64,000 bases of DNA from Talpa occidentalis (Eukaryota; Chordata; Mammalia; Eulipotyphla; Talpidae): positions 10,249,312 through 10,313,311 of the forward strand of contig NW_023601322.1 of assembly GCF_014898055.3 (NCBI RefSeq), read 5' to 3'. Below the pieces are notes generated by a model. It did no database searches. It was not told the origin of the DNA and was given only the letters and a program-made list of their open reading frames with translations. The translations under genes were made by a program, and so were the position numbers. Positions 1-12,039 of this stretch are shown one piece after another; position 1 is the first letter of the stretch, and each line of letters starts with the position of its first letter.

Positions 1-190
1 GTTTAAAGGTACCTTATTTTGATATATAATGTTGATTCATTAACATGAAGCTTAAGGCCAACAATGCTGTAACTCATGCCTGAGGAAGCTTATTTATCAT
101 ACATGTTTTCTCCATAAAGCATATCAAAGTCACCTTGAGAGCTTAGGAACACAGGACAGCATGTCTGCCCTGCTATGGGGGACCATTTTA

Positions 191-469
191 TTATATTTTT
201 TAATTTTATTTTTTAGAGATTTATTTCTTTATGCATACAAGAACTGGGGTGTAGGCCATAGGTATGGGAGTGAGAGGATTCACCAGAGACAGAGTAGGGA
301 ACAGAACAAGCAGATCTACTGAAATACACTGCTGTATTTCTGTGGGCGAGACAGGAGAGATCTGCTTTGCCATGTGGATCACCTCCCTGGCCAGCTGGGG
401 ATCGAACTAGCGATTGGTGGTAGCTTGACAATGCTTTGTCTTTAATCCCCTGTGCTACCAGGGAGGCCC
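191..469 (-). mobile_element. T+ tRNA-derived SINE, copy 1
   Basis: Read on the minus strand, the copy opens with the GGCCTCCCTGGTAGC-type head that carries the tRNA-like A box. It ends with a TATGCATAAAGAAATAAATCT-like A-rich tail at the left edge. A perfect 15-bp duplication, TGGGGGACCATTTTA, flanks it at 176-190 and 470-484. The complementary strand at the junction reads CTTAAAA, close to the TT/AAAA preference of L1 endonuclease. It belongs to the 'GAACTGGGGT / GAGACAGAGT' subgroup. The short reading frame inside it is not a gene. Confidence 0.9.
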
Positions 470-484
470 TGGGGGACCATTTTA

Positions 485-745
485 AGCAGCAAAATCACCA
501 AAAAAAAGCACAAAACTGCAAAAAATGTGACACTTAATTGACGATGGAAAGGATGCTTGTTTATAATCTGAGTGATTTTCCTTTTTCAAAAATTGACTCT
601 TCGAGTTTCTTTCAACTTCTGACCACTCGTTTCCTTTTTTCCAGCATTTGTAATTTTATAGAAGCTTTCATCTATTATGAATTTTTACCCATTAAAATTT
701 TTCTGGAGTTTTCATCAATTACAAGGTTTTGTCATCACCAGAGGT
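485..745. other. Short unassigned stretch between two SINEs
   Basis: AT-rich sequence with no repeat family that I recognise. Two overlapping frames here run into the next SINE and look accidental. Confidence 0.5.
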
Positions 746-758
746 AGAACTCCACTAA

Positions 759-1046
759 TTTTTTTTTTTTATGGTTTATTTATTTTTTTATTTATTTATA
801 CAAGCACTGGGTACAGTCAGAAGCGCGGGAGGGTGAGAGAATTCACCAGAGCCAGAGCGGGGAGCAGAGCAGGCAGAAGGACCAAAGTACACTGCTGAGG
901 GGAGCAGCGGGCGGCAGGAGAGGTCTGCGCGCCATCTGGGACCCTCCTCCGGTGGCCGGGGAGCAGGCAGGGATCAAACCGGAGCTGCAGAGGCTGCAGG
1001 CATCTTCTCAACCCAGCGCTCAACCAATGCGCCACCGGGGAGGCCC
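759..1046 (-). mobile_element. T+ tRNA-derived SINE, copy 2 (CpG-rich subgroup)
   Basis: Full-length minus-strand copy with GGGCCTCCCCGGTGGCGCA at the right end and a TATAAATAAATAAA tail at the left. A perfect 13-bp duplication, AGAACTCCACTAA, flanks it at 746-758 and 1047-1059. It belongs to the 'AAGCACTGGGTACAGTCAGAAGCGCGGGAG' type (diagnostic stretch about 801-830) and keeps many CpGs, like copy 6. That suggests a younger subgroup. The minus-strand frame at 817-1077 is a by-product of the GC-rich SINE body. Confidence 0.92.
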
Positions 1047-1099
1047 AGAACTCCACTAACTTTAAATGAAATAGCATTTGTTGCTCTTTTTAATTCTAA

Positions 1100-1860
1100 A
1101 AATAGACCTTCCTTACAGAAAAATTGGACAACTTAGAAAAAATAGAGAAAAATGGAAATAATTGCTAATACATTTGCACAGAAATAGTCATTATTAGCAT
1201 TTTGAAATATATTATTATAGTTTTTTCTCCCATTTTCTCACACACAAAAGTGATATACATCTACTATTTTGTATATTGATTTTTCATTTACCATATCATT
1301 AATATTTCCATTTGATTAAACTATTTTGTAATGATATTTTAATTATAAGTAATATGCTCTCATATTGGTATACATCATTTATTTATCCATAATTATTATT
1401 CACTTAGACTGATGCCAAATTTCATTCTGTTAAACAGGACTGTGAAACCCATTTGAAACATCATTTTTTATAGTGTGTGTGTTAGATTATTTCATTAACA
1501 TCAATTTCTAGAAATGTGGGTACTGCATCAATAGTGTAAATATTTAAGGATTCTTGTTAATCCTTGACTGTTTTCCAGAAAGCTTTTTTAAACTGATATA
1601 TACAATTAAATTGGTTGTAGCTGAGAATTCTGCCTCACCACAACTTCTTTATATAAAAGAATTATTGTAAAATACTTCCAATTTTATCTGGGAAGTATTT
1701 GACTTACTGAATGTTTAAGTTGCATTATACTAGTAAGCTTGAACATCAAATGGATCATTGGCTAGCTGAAATTATTTTCTGAGCTACCTATTTAACCATT
1801 TTACCAACTTTTCTATTTGGATCCTGTCCCTTTCTTATTGATTTTTAAGAATTATTTATG
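1100..1860 (-). mobile_element. Old L1 (L1M-like) 3' ORF2/3'UTR relic, antisense
   Basis: The order of weak matches fits an antisense old L1. There is a degraded 'stepwise target' segment around 1370-1420 and a TTTCTAGAAATGTGGGTACTG segment near 1506. Near 1800-1860 lies the segment that in old L1 copies reads 'CCATTTT...TTCTTATTGATTTTTAAGA'. Coding is destroyed. The assignment rests on recalled consensus patterns and the edges are approximate. Confidence 0.45.
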
Positions 1861-1869
1861 ACTTATTTA

Positions 1870-2410
1870 CCAAGACATACTACACGTCAGATACTGGGTG
1901 ATTGAAATCTTGTGATAAATAAACTCATATATAGTTCTTACCTCTTGAATCTTCTACAGCAAGGGGTACATGAACAGTTGCCTGTATTTATTAATTATTG
2001 TCAAGATTTTTTTTTTACAAAAGTAGTCCATGAATTTGGCAGCAAGTCAAGTATATGGAAATACTGATTCTACTTCCTTTCTTACTCCTAGGCCCATTCT
2101 TCAGAGGCAGCTCTCCTGGTGCTTTGTCCAAGGGTCTTAGAAGATATGCTTGTTTCTCCGTTCCCTTCATTTAGGAAAACTATAGAATATCCAGTAATCT
2201 CTAATATGGAAAGTGCAGATACACATCATTTATACTATTGCCTTCTTTCCCTCTTTTCTTCTAAGGGCGTCAGATTTGTAGTTTTCCTCATAACTTCAAA
2301 TAAGAGACTTAAACCTGTAATTTCTGTTGCATCAAATTTTAAAGGTATAATCTTGTTTTGTAATATGAGGCTATTAACTTTTCTTCCTTTCTTCCCCATT
2401 TATATTTCAT
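1870..2410. other. Unassigned sequence
   Basis: AT-rich sequence with a T tract near 2008. The 111-residue frame at 2119-2454 has a hydrophobic, low-complexity product and no recognisable domain. I treat it as chance. Confidence 0.45.
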
Positions 2411-2419
2411 GTCAACATA

Positions 2420-2990
2420 AAATTAGTTCTATTTCTCTACACTCAAATGTTTAAAATTATGCCACATTCAATTTATTTCATATTTTGAATTAATTTTTCC
2501 ACTTATATCTGGAGAGTTTCCTGATTCTTAATTACAAAGCATAGTATCAATTGAATGCTTATTTAATAATAAGTCTTTACATATAAACACATTATTTCCT
2601 TCCTTTCATTACTGTAAGGTTGAAATTTATGGATCCTAGTTTTGAATTAAAAAGTAAAGGCTACATCAACTTAATGCAAAAAAAAAAGTGCTGTCTTTAG
2701 AATATACTTCCAGAAGTATCATTTTGATAGAAAAGTCTAAATTGTCCTCTTAAGGTTTGTATTATTTTGTATGAGATTTCCTATTTGTTTCCCAGTTTTG
2801 CTGACATTTTTTTGTTCCAGTTTTCGAATTTTGCCAAATTAAAACATGAAAATGGCATCTAATGTTAGTTATCACTTGCATTTCTTTTACTATGAGTGAA
2901 GTGGATCATCCTTTCATATTATTAAAGGCAATCTTTATTTCTTTTTTTGACAGAGCTGTATTCATGCCTTTAAACATTTTGTTTTATATT
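2420..2990 (-). mobile_element. Second antisense old L1 ORF2 3' relic
   Basis: The stretch 2855-2960 keeps the order 'ATGGCATCTAATGTTAGT', 'TTGCATTTCTTTTACTATGAGTGA', 'CATCCTTTCATAT', 'ATTCATGCCTTT', as in the antisense of the L1 ORF2 C-terminal region. The same L1 region occurs again at 1680-1860, so this is a separate copy. The left part is only loosely supported. Confidence 0.5.
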
Positions 2991-3180
2991 AAAATATATC
3001 TGACATGTAACACTGTGATAATTTAAGGTGTATAATATGTTGATTTTATTCATTTGTATATGCTAATACGATTGCCATTGTAGTGACAGTTAACACCTCT
3101 ATCATGTTACATAATTTTCTTTTTCATTGTGGTAGAAATAATTAAGATGTGGTCTCTTAACATTACTTGTAATTTTTCAG
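2975..3180 (-). mobile_element. L1 (L1MA/MB-like) 3'UTR fragment, antisense
   Basis: Segments at about 3024-3160 closely follow the familiar antisense L1 3'UTR. They include TTTAAGGTGTATAATATGTT, then GATTGCCATTGTAGTGACAG and AACACCTCTATCATGTTACA, ending in 'AAGATGTGGTCTCTTAAC'. In an antisense L1 the 3'UTR should lie left of ORF2. Here it lies to the right of the 2420-2990 piece, so it is a distinct insertion or a rearranged one. Confidence 0.68.
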
Positions 3181-3239
3181 TTTTTCTTGTGTGTTTCTTC
3201 TTCATATTGCTGATTCATTCATTTTTTAAAATAATTTTT

Positions 3240-6200
3240 ATCTATTTTATGACAAATCATTTTGTTTTTTCATTTCTTATTTTCCAGACATACCATCTTT
3301 TTAAAATCTTTCTATTCTGTCTATAAGAGGGCAGAATATATTCCATTGTTACCTACATAGTGGATTTTACTGAACTATGGGGGAGAAGAGTAGGGATAGG
3401 CTAGTGTTGGGGAGCTGTTTTCACAGCTCAAAGGCCCTTTCTCTATTGTTACAATAAAATCTGAAAATGTGGAAACTCTTCAAGTCACTTCATCTCTATT
3501 ATCTAAGTTTTGTATGGTTGAGTCCTAGGCTTCTGAGATCTCTTCCCCTTGCCTTCTCACAAGTAGTATTTTTAGGTGGTTTCTGAATTCTACAACTTCT
3601 TAGCCCCTGTCTGTTTCTTTAACAGTTCTAGTAATCCTCTCTAGGTCAATCTAGCTTCTGAAGCATCTGTTTTTCTCAGGATTAGATTGTCTCTTTATGG
3701 ACTTCCACAAAGCACCATAATGAATTTTTTAGAAAGTAAATGGTAACAACAAAATATTAGTGACCACCAAATTCCTGCAGAAATCAGGCTTTTTCTTTCA
3801 TGTTTGCACCACAACTTCTTATACAATTTTTATTTCTTAAAATTTCCACCCTGTATTATTTGTCTTCAAGGTATTCTTTTTTCTGCCTTCCCTTCCTCCC
3901 TTACATGCTCTACTCTTCCTTTTTGTTAATGGAGACTTCTAACAATAGACTTGTACATGTTTCTTCTAGAAAATATATAGATTTCCTGCTTGGCAATCAC
4001 TGATATCCAGGGTTAGACCCATTATTTCTTGACTTGCCTTGTTTTCTGTTTTTCTGGAATATATCTTCAGTAAATTTCCTAAGAATGGCTGCAGAAAAGA
4101 CACATTTGATTCTTAAAACAGCTAATAGTTTGGTTGAGTAAGTAATTCGGAGGGAAATAGAATTTTCCTTCATGTCATCTTGTATCCACTGGGCTGATGA
4201 GTCATTTGATACCATATAGCCTTGTTTTACTCTGAAGGCAAATCGGTTTATTCTCTAAAAGATCTCTTACAACCTTTTTTTGCATTCTTACACTCCTGTC
4301 ATTCCGTGCACGGAGCAAGTTCCTTTTCAGTTGGCGGTGACTCTCCTTCTGTTTTCCATCCAAAAACTTGTCCTGCTTCAGCTCTGGGAAATTAATGCTC
4401 CCTGAGTGTCTAAGTAGTTTGATGCTTTTTTACTTACCTCACTTTTGCTATGTTTCTCTTTCCTTTTAGGGAAAAGGGATGGGGACTCTTTCTATCATTC
4501 CCCACCCCAACAAGCATCAATTTCCTTTTCTTTTTTTTTTTTGATCTTGCATTTTATGTTTTTTTTTTCCTTTACCATTCTGACAGACTCTACATAGCAG
4601 TTACCTTAATAACCCACTTTCGCCTATTTTTCCACTTTCCATTTTACTTTTGGCTTCGTAAAAGTCTTAATTAAGTAACATGAAAGCTATGATGAAAATA
4701 TAACATAGAGGACATTACAGAAAATGAACAAACAGGTTTTAGACTAGCTGCAGACCATTCATCAGACACAGGGACTCAGAATAGCTGGATTTACTAAATA
4801 AAATATGTCTACTGAAAATAATAAGAAGAAAGAAGTACTACTGACTTTGCTTAAAATTTTGCTAAAAATCCCATGCTTCCTTATTTCACAAATGCACAAT
4901 TGGCATTTTCCAAAGCCTACGTCTTCTGACTGCGACCCTTGGTCCTTCTTTTTCTCCAATTTTCCTTCCTTAGCCCCTTTCTCTCCCTTCCTTTGGTTGC
5001 TCGACATTCCAATGAAAATACCTTTTCTATTGATTTTCTTGATGTCAGTTCAGTTCTGAAAAATCTCTTCAACAACTACTCCGCCCTGCACCAAAAATGC
5101 CTGATTGGAACTGTTGATAGCTGCTCCATTGCATTCCAGTCTTAGGCATCTTCCTGTCCTACCTCTGGACTCTGTCTGCTCACTCAAAGTCCAAATCCCC
5201 ATGATTGCACATGAGTGTAAAGGTCCACGTCCAAGGCACTGCATCTATTAATGCTCAGCAATTGGTTCTCACCATTAGCCGATGGAACAAACTGCACATC
5301 AACATGACAACTCGGAATCGGGTCCTATACTTGATTCATGCAGAATGTAGTTTGCCATACAAAATGTTGAGCACAAAGATCCATGCAGAACAGAAGACAC
5401 TAGACAAGTTGCAAGGTTTAATTTAATAATTTAAATGGACCAACGAGTAGTCACTCTATAGCATTATTTATATGTGATGATGAGAATTTCAAGCTGTGCT
5501 GCCCATGGCTGCCTCTGGTGAGAACTGTTTGTTAACATGGCTTGTACTAGTGTCAGACAACCAGAGGGCTCTGCTCAGTTGTCAGTTTCTCTAATGAAGG
5601 AAGAGAAGAACATGCACTTGATTTCTGTATTGACTTTTCAAGAACTGCCGCAACCCTCCAGGTGCCAACCTATAAATACTTTTGAAAAAGCAGGAGTAAG
5701 AATTTCTTCCTATCAGTGCTTTGCATCTATTCATACCACTGTCATGCAAGTAAACAGAGTGGAACTTCAGTAACCAAGCATGCTTTTGACAATCTCCGTC
5801 TATAATTTAACTTTATCATGTATCTTTATAGGGCTTTGTGTAGAAATTTGCAGAGGATTACCAAGACAAAAAAAATCTTGTCTCTCTGAAATGTTTGATA
5901 AAGTTTCTTTCCAGAGCAGTTATATGATTTTAAAAAATTAAACTACCCTTCTCTGCCAAGATGTTAGCAATCATTTTTAGTCCATCATATAATTTGTCTT
6001 GAAAACTCCTGTCTTCATAATATGCCGATCATTAGAGTAATGTATCTTTGATGAAAATGAGTAATAAATAACATCTCAAAGCCTATTTCTAGTTATTGAT
6101 GGATGTACACATTGTTTTGTCTGCTGTGTTTAATGGCCATGTCTTACTTTTCTTAGTTTTTTAGCAGCACCCGCTGAGGAGTAAATGAGAACTGACCTGT

Positions 6201-8030
6201 TTTGAAATCCTCTTCCAGAAATAAAATTCTCATCCTGTTACATTTGTGGCTGGGGAGGGAACTTGGCACACATATTGTCATTCATTTGCAAATGCAAAGT
6301 CATTCACTTGAAAGCCTTTTCACTCTGAGGAGGACGCAGTCTATCAAACAAGATCAAGGGTACTTTTTATAGACTCACAAACATCTCTCTTTATGTACAT
6401 ACATAAAAGGAGCTGATAAGAATAGAATTTCCCTCACTGGGAAAAGTCCCCTAAGTAAAAATACCCAGTTCTATGGAATTTATTGACCATAAAGGGGAAG
6501 TGCTCCAGCAAAAGTGCCACTCAGCAACTCAGTCTCTATTCATACATCACATGTAGATGAGAAACTCTCTCGTGCTCTCTTTAGGAAAAACCAGTTCAGA
6601 CAGATCCTAAATGAGCACTTCACCTGTTCTCATGTCCCTTGCAGGGACCACTTGCTTCTTTCTCTGAGAGATTAAATCACCAGGGGTAGGACAGGCTTTG
6701 GTGGTGTCTCATTTGGCCTTTGCTGTTGTTATCTGTGCAGGCGACAAGCTCTTGCCCACAATCAAGATCTGCTCCCTCTGGGTCAGTGCCATGGAGCCAG
6801 GGCTCACTGGTCAGGCTATGTGTTAGCCAGGTGGAAAGCGGATCAGTCCTCCCTGTTGCCTGACTCAGTTTTCTTTCTCTTTCCCCCCAAGTCCTAACTA
6901 CTTAACCTTTCCTTACAGGACTACGGGAGCTTGTGCTGTGCAATTCTGGGGTTCATTTGTTTTTTCCTTTCCCAGTGACTTTTTATTTTTTAATGTAGTG
7001 TATGTCAAATAAGGGAGCATTGGCATCTATGTCCAAGAAAGAAAAATAGAAAGGGTAGAAGAGAGAAAATGAATCAAAGGTCATGGAGACAGAAAACAAG
7101 AATCAAGTGTAAATGAAATCTGAGAAATGATCACCTATATGCAGCATTATTTCAAAGTCTAAAATATCTGAAAGCTTCCAAGGAAGGAAAGCTCCCGGGA
7201 ATTTAGTTTATGTTAGTTGATCTCTAACAAGGTAGGAAGGTACACTGTTTTATACATTTTTTCTTTTCAGAAATATATTCACTTTCCCAATTCTTTTTTT
7301 TAAATCCCCATATTGGGTAAAGAACATATTTCAGTGAATATAATGTTGGATATTATTCTGGTATCCTTCCATGAAAGTGTTTTCAAACACAAGTTAATAA
7401 TAATCTCCAGTCTCTCCTATTTTGCCACTTTTGCGTCTTTGACCCTCTTCTTTTTGGCCATCCTAGTATAATGGTTTAGAATAGTTCAATTCACCCTTCA
7501 TTTTCGGGTATTCATTAATTTGCTAACATTTTCTCAGGCACAGTCAATTCTGCTGTTTAATTTCTCAACCAATCAGATTGCATATTTGCTATTAGCATAT
7601 ACGCATTAGTATATATGGTTCTGCAGTGATTTTGAAAAAGTCTCATATTGTTCTGATTTTTCACTCTAACCTGGCAACAGGATTGATTCTCTGCAAATCC
7701 TGTGTATCATCATGGAAATTCACAACCATGATGTGAATTCACAAACCTTTTTAGGTTCCTGAAGTGTAAATTATGAGGAAGAAGAAAGTGACTGGAAAAC
7801 TAAACATGTGTGTTCAATGGCTGTTTAAATCTTGGGGTTTCAATCTTTTTAAAATATATACATTAGTATAGAATTTGTATTTATTCATCATCAGTATTTA
7901 TATAAGACAGTAAATATATAAGCTGTTAAAAATAGATATATTTTTAGCTTAAATAATATGAAAATTAATAACTTCTCAATTTATTTAACCTGGAAAAGAA
8001 GACAGTGATTTTGGAAAAAGTGAATTTTTT
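3240..8030. other. Long unassigned, mostly unique sequence
   Basis: No gene or dated repeat could be supported. Frames at 3800-4003, 4450-4674, 4762-5007, 4805-5059, 5205-5426 and 5537-5773 have no recognisable domain. Composition varies: pyrimidine-rich at 4440-4640 and 4930-5010, more balanced at 5050-5700 and 6560-6950. The 6230-6360 part contains a palindromic octamer-like motif described in the findings. Degraded repeats may be hidden here. Confidence 0.45.
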
Positions 8031-8044
8031 TGGTATTTTTTATA

Positions 8045-8135
8045 TATATTTCTTACATCATTTTTCGTTTTTGCACAGTGTATGCATTTCCATCTTGGTT
8101 ATAGCCCCCATACAATTCCCACCCCCCTTGAAAAG
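8045..8135 (-). mobile_element. Antisense L1 3'UTR-like scrap
   Basis: The AT-rich lead 'TATATATTTCTTACATCATT' is followed by 'GCCCCCATACAATTCCCACC'. This resembles the reverse complement of the 3'UTR of the L1 at 22931-25408, whose end reads 'CAATTGTATGGGGGAATAT'. A similar layout recurs at 31430-31610. Only a short piece is recognisable. Confidence 0.45.
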
Positions 8136-8139
8136 TGGA

Positions 8140-10695
8140 TTTTTTGTCATTGATTAGAAAAGAAAAATATTAATGTCTTGAAGACTGAATCACTGAAGTT
8201 GAAGGTTTCAAGCTGGTGATCTATAGGGTCCTAGAGATATCATTTTAACAGAAATGAATTTGTTGACATAACCTAAGTGAATATCCTAGATCCTTCTTTC
8301 TATCATAGGACACCATTACGGTTCACTATTCTTTCTATTAAATCAGAACCGCTGCTTAGAAACTTAATTACAATCACTCACTTGTGCAAACACACACACA
8401 TACACTCAAATGCACATATATACAGGCAAAAATACACTATATATACATGTAAGAATTTAATTTTGTTCAAGAACTCTTATGGGGTAGCCCATGGAACTTG
8501 TCCCATAGAATTATACAATAAAATTATAACACGAAAGAAATAATTTGTCACGCTGTCAATCTCCAATACTAATTTGAGCAGATGTTTCCTTTCCATCTTA
8601 AGGATGCTTTTTTGTTATTGTTACATGTTAAGTGTCATTGTCATTTCCACTGATCTTCAGAAATGTATTGCTTTTCATTACATCTTGTCATTAGATCTTG
8701 GCACCTGACCTATTGAGTGAATGATTAAATCTGAATATGAAATATGACCATTTGTATATATTCATTACTATGAAGATTATCATTCTGGTCAGGAGGTATA
8801 TTTCTCAGAACTGTGATATTCCATATGATTATTAAATGAACTAGGGTAAGCGATACAGAGAAAGAACAGAATACCATGCAACTTGTTATCATGGTCTGGG
8901 TTAGTAACTGTCTTAAATGGTAAAAAATTACTGGCAGAGCTTTCTAGAGCTATTAGAAACTTGCTGCACCCTGGAGTGCTGTGAGCCATAAAAGCAGAGT
9001 GGAGATAAACACACCCTGGGGTGTCATAAGCTGTGAAGCACAGATGTGTTCACCCATATTATGATAACCATTGCTTAGCGAAATCCTGTTTTTAGTAAAA
9101 GAAGACAAAGGAGGAGAAATACATTTTCCTATTCAATAAAGATTTAACAATTTAATCTCTCATTTTTTAAGCATGTAGGGCAACTGGACTGGGAATTTTT
9201 ACACTACTATATCTTTCCCTTTAGAAACTGCTTTCAACATTGCAAAGGTTCCTCTTAAAAGTAAAGTTTCAAGACCTCACTGTACATTATGTACAATGAC
9301 TGAATATAAAGTAGACCAAAAACTTCATTCTTAGAATTTGGACTTCAAAAAAAGCTATTTGGTTGATAAATATTGCCAGATTTTGGTTACTTTCAACTTG
9401 CAATGGGAAAAGAAATAACAAGAGTTCCAATATATTTCTCTCCATGCAGAACTGATGCAGCCTAAGATTTCAAAAACAAAACAAAACCCGAGCGCCAGTA
9501 GGCATTTGCATTTCAGTGCAGTGTTATTCAGAGCAACAGTATGAATTCATCTATTTTACCATTCTTGTTGTTATAAATAAACAGACCTGATTTTATTATA
9601 AGCAAAAAATAAGGTCTCAAAATATAGTGTATTCAGATGTGAGTAACTCTTAATTCTTACCAGTTCTTGTATGTTCTGGTGTTCAAGTAGGTTTCTTCAA
9701 ATAATGTGTGTTGGATTTCCCACCCCACCCTTGCCCCTTTTTAGTTCGTTTTGAGTTCTACTTCTTATTGAATGTAATATTTGTAGTGACTTTAGCAGAT
9801 GTCTTTGCATTTTTTAAGGGAAATAACTGATTGGATTCAGCTTAGAAGGATGTGTAGAGTTATCTTAGAAGACCAAAGAAAAGGAGATCAATCCACTAAC
9901 TATAATATAGGAGTGGGGAGAAGGTTTTAAAATACCTGGAAAATCCATATTTTTTTCATAATATGTTTCAATAAATGTGTGTTATCTAAGTCCAATTCAG
10001 CAAGGTTAAATGGCCAAAACACCATAGAAGAGGATATTTAAGCTTATTACTCATGAACCCCCCCCAAAAAAAAAAACTGTTTGCTTATTGTTTGCTTATT
10101 GCTTACCATTGTATTATCGCTTACTTATTTTTATAGAATTTAGTTTTGTTAGTTTGTCATATTCTCAAGTCTGTGATCCCAAAATGGTAGAACTAGGATT
10201 CAGTTTATTTCCTAAGAAAATTGTGTGGAAATTGGAGATAAACATACAAGGTAGTTTAGAAATCAGAATTTGAATGACATTTGAGAAATTCATTCTGTGG
10301 ATCAAGGGTGAAATCTTTGTTTAAGAAGATCAACAGAAAGTTTACACTAGACTCCCTAATGTATGACCATTAAAAATGAATTGTCACCCAGTTCTGTTTC
10401 CAGCTCCACATGTAAGAAGCTTGGAACTCCATCCTCACAGTAAGTAAAAAGCTGAGTAAACTGAAAAAGCAACAATTCTTATATCCACAACAGAAATGAG
10501 GACACTGAGAAAACATTTGTACCCCTAACTGGAGAGAAATTGGCTAATCTGGGGATTTACAACTTACTGAAACAGAAACTCGCTAGTAGGACTCTCTGGA
10601 GTAGGTAGGAAATTCTGAATTATAACTGATGGATTGCTAGAGGCTCAGTATGGACAAGTGCAAGAATTATATACTTTAAGGGGAACAACTCACAG
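8140..10695. other. Unassigned, mostly unique sequence
   Basis: No gene evidence. It contains an impure CA/TA-rich stretch near 8388-8450 and a C8A12-type homopolymer pair at about 10058-10078. Short direct repeats of TTGCTTATTG lie near 10080-10110. Frames here are short and without domains. Confidence 0.45.
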
Positions 10696-10712
10696 AAGAT
10701 CTCCACAATTTT

Positions 10713-10981
10713 TTAAAAAAGATTTATTTATTTATTTATACAAGCACCGGGTATAGTCAGAAGCACGGGAGGGTGAGAGGATTCACCAGAGCCAGAGCAG
10801 GGAACAGAACAGGCAGACCGACGAAATACACTGCACACTGCTGAGGGGAGCAGTGGGTGGCAGGAGAGGTCTGCGCACCATGTGGGGATCTCCCCTGCAG
10901 CCGGGGATCTAACCGGTACTGCAGAGGCTGCGGGCAGCTTTGCCGCCCAGTGCTCAACTGCTGCGCCACCAGGGGAGGCCC
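10713..10981 (-). mobile_element. T+ tRNA-derived SINE, copy 3
   Basis: Full-length minus-strand copy with a GATTTATTTATTTATTTATA tail at the left and a GCGCCACCAGGGGAGGCCC head complement at the right. A 17-bp duplication, AAGATCTCCACAATTTT at 10696-10712 against AAGACCTCCACAATTTT at 10982-10998, differs at one base. It carries a small internal repeat of 'CACTGC' ('ACACTGCACACTGCTGAG') not seen in the other copies. Frames on both strands here are SINE-derived. Confidence 0.92.
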
Positions 10982-11099
10982 AAGACCTCCACAATTTTAT
11001 GTTATCTCTAGGAGTTCCAACAGGTTTTCACAGTGGATATTAGAGAAAATTCTCTTACATTTCTGATAGGGGGAGTGAGAAAAACATTTTGAAATATGC

Positions 11100-12035
11100 A
11101 TGAAAATCAATGAGGCAAAAACTGAGAGAAATGCAAGAGAAATAGATTAATCCACTAATATAATTGAAGATTTTAACATTTCTCTATCAAAAATGGACAG
11201 ATCCAGCAGACAATCAGTAAAGACATAGTTGAACGTGCCATCAATCAATTGGATATAATTGACATCAGTAGACTACACTATGCAACAGCAGCAGCATAAG
11301 CATTCTTCTCAAGCTCACATGGAATGTTCCATATTCACCAAGACAGATCATACTCTGGGCCATAAATCACACACTAACAAATTTAAAAGAACAGAAATCA
11401 TACAATGCCTCTCTCAGACCACAGTGGAATTAACCTATAAATTCATAACAAAATAATAACTGGGAAATTCCAAAACACGTGGAGTTTAAACAATGCATTT
11501 CTAAATAAGATAGCTGAAAGCAGAAATCTCAAAAGAAATTAAAAAATATTTTGAACTAAAAACATAACACCCAAGTTTGTGACATGCAGAAAAAGCAGTG
11601 TGTGAAAGGGAAATTTATCACAGCAAATAAAAGCACGTATTTTCAAAGAGGAAAGATCTAAAGCCAATGGTCTAAATTCTACCTTAGGAAACTTGAAATG
11701 AAAGGATGAATAGGTAGAGCACAGACAATTTTAGGAAAATGAAAATACTCTGTATGATAATATAAAGGTGGATACGTTTATACATTTATCAAAACCTGGG
11801 TAATATACAGCACTAAGATGAACCCTAATGTAAATTATGGAGTTTGGATGATAATGGTGTGCAGCGTAGGTTCATCAGGTTCATCAACTGTAATAAATAC
11901 AGTTTTGGTGGAGGGAGATTAAAAATTGGGAGCTATGCATGTATGTGGGAGGGTTTAAATAGAAATATCTGTATTTTCTTCTGAATTATGCTGTGAACCT
12001 AAAATTTCTTTTAAAAGAGAAGTCTGAAATTTTTT
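11100..12035 (+). mobile_element. Internally deleted old L1M element
   Basis: The left part, 11150-11640, corresponds to the ORF2 endonuclease region. The frame at 11259-11456 includes LGHKS..NKFKRTEIIQC, a degraded form of the L1 endonuclease 'DHILGHK' segment. The right part, 11740-12030, follows an old L1M 3'UTR: 'CATCAACTGTAATAAATACA', 'GGTGGAGGGAGATTAAAAAT', 'GCTATGCATGTATGTGGG', 'TATGCTGTGAACCTAAAATT'. The reverse-transcriptase middle is missing. Many indels break the coding. Confidence 0.72.
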
Positions 12036-12039
12036 TAAG

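Noticed and set aside
817..1077. Arginine/proline-rich small proteins in GC-rich spots, also at 10728, 28274, 34264, 38374 and 63451
   Set aside because: All coincide with SINE copies whose GC-rich bodies produce similar peptides each time.
2119..2454. 111-codon plus-strand frame
   Set aside because: Low-complexity hydrophobic product between antisense L1 pieces; no family resemblance.
5050..5430. Possible protein relic around 'RWNKLHINMTTRNRVLYLIHAEC'
   Set aside because: It reads like a decayed coding fragment, but I could not tie it to any gene family and stops occur in the flanks; left as unassigned sequence.
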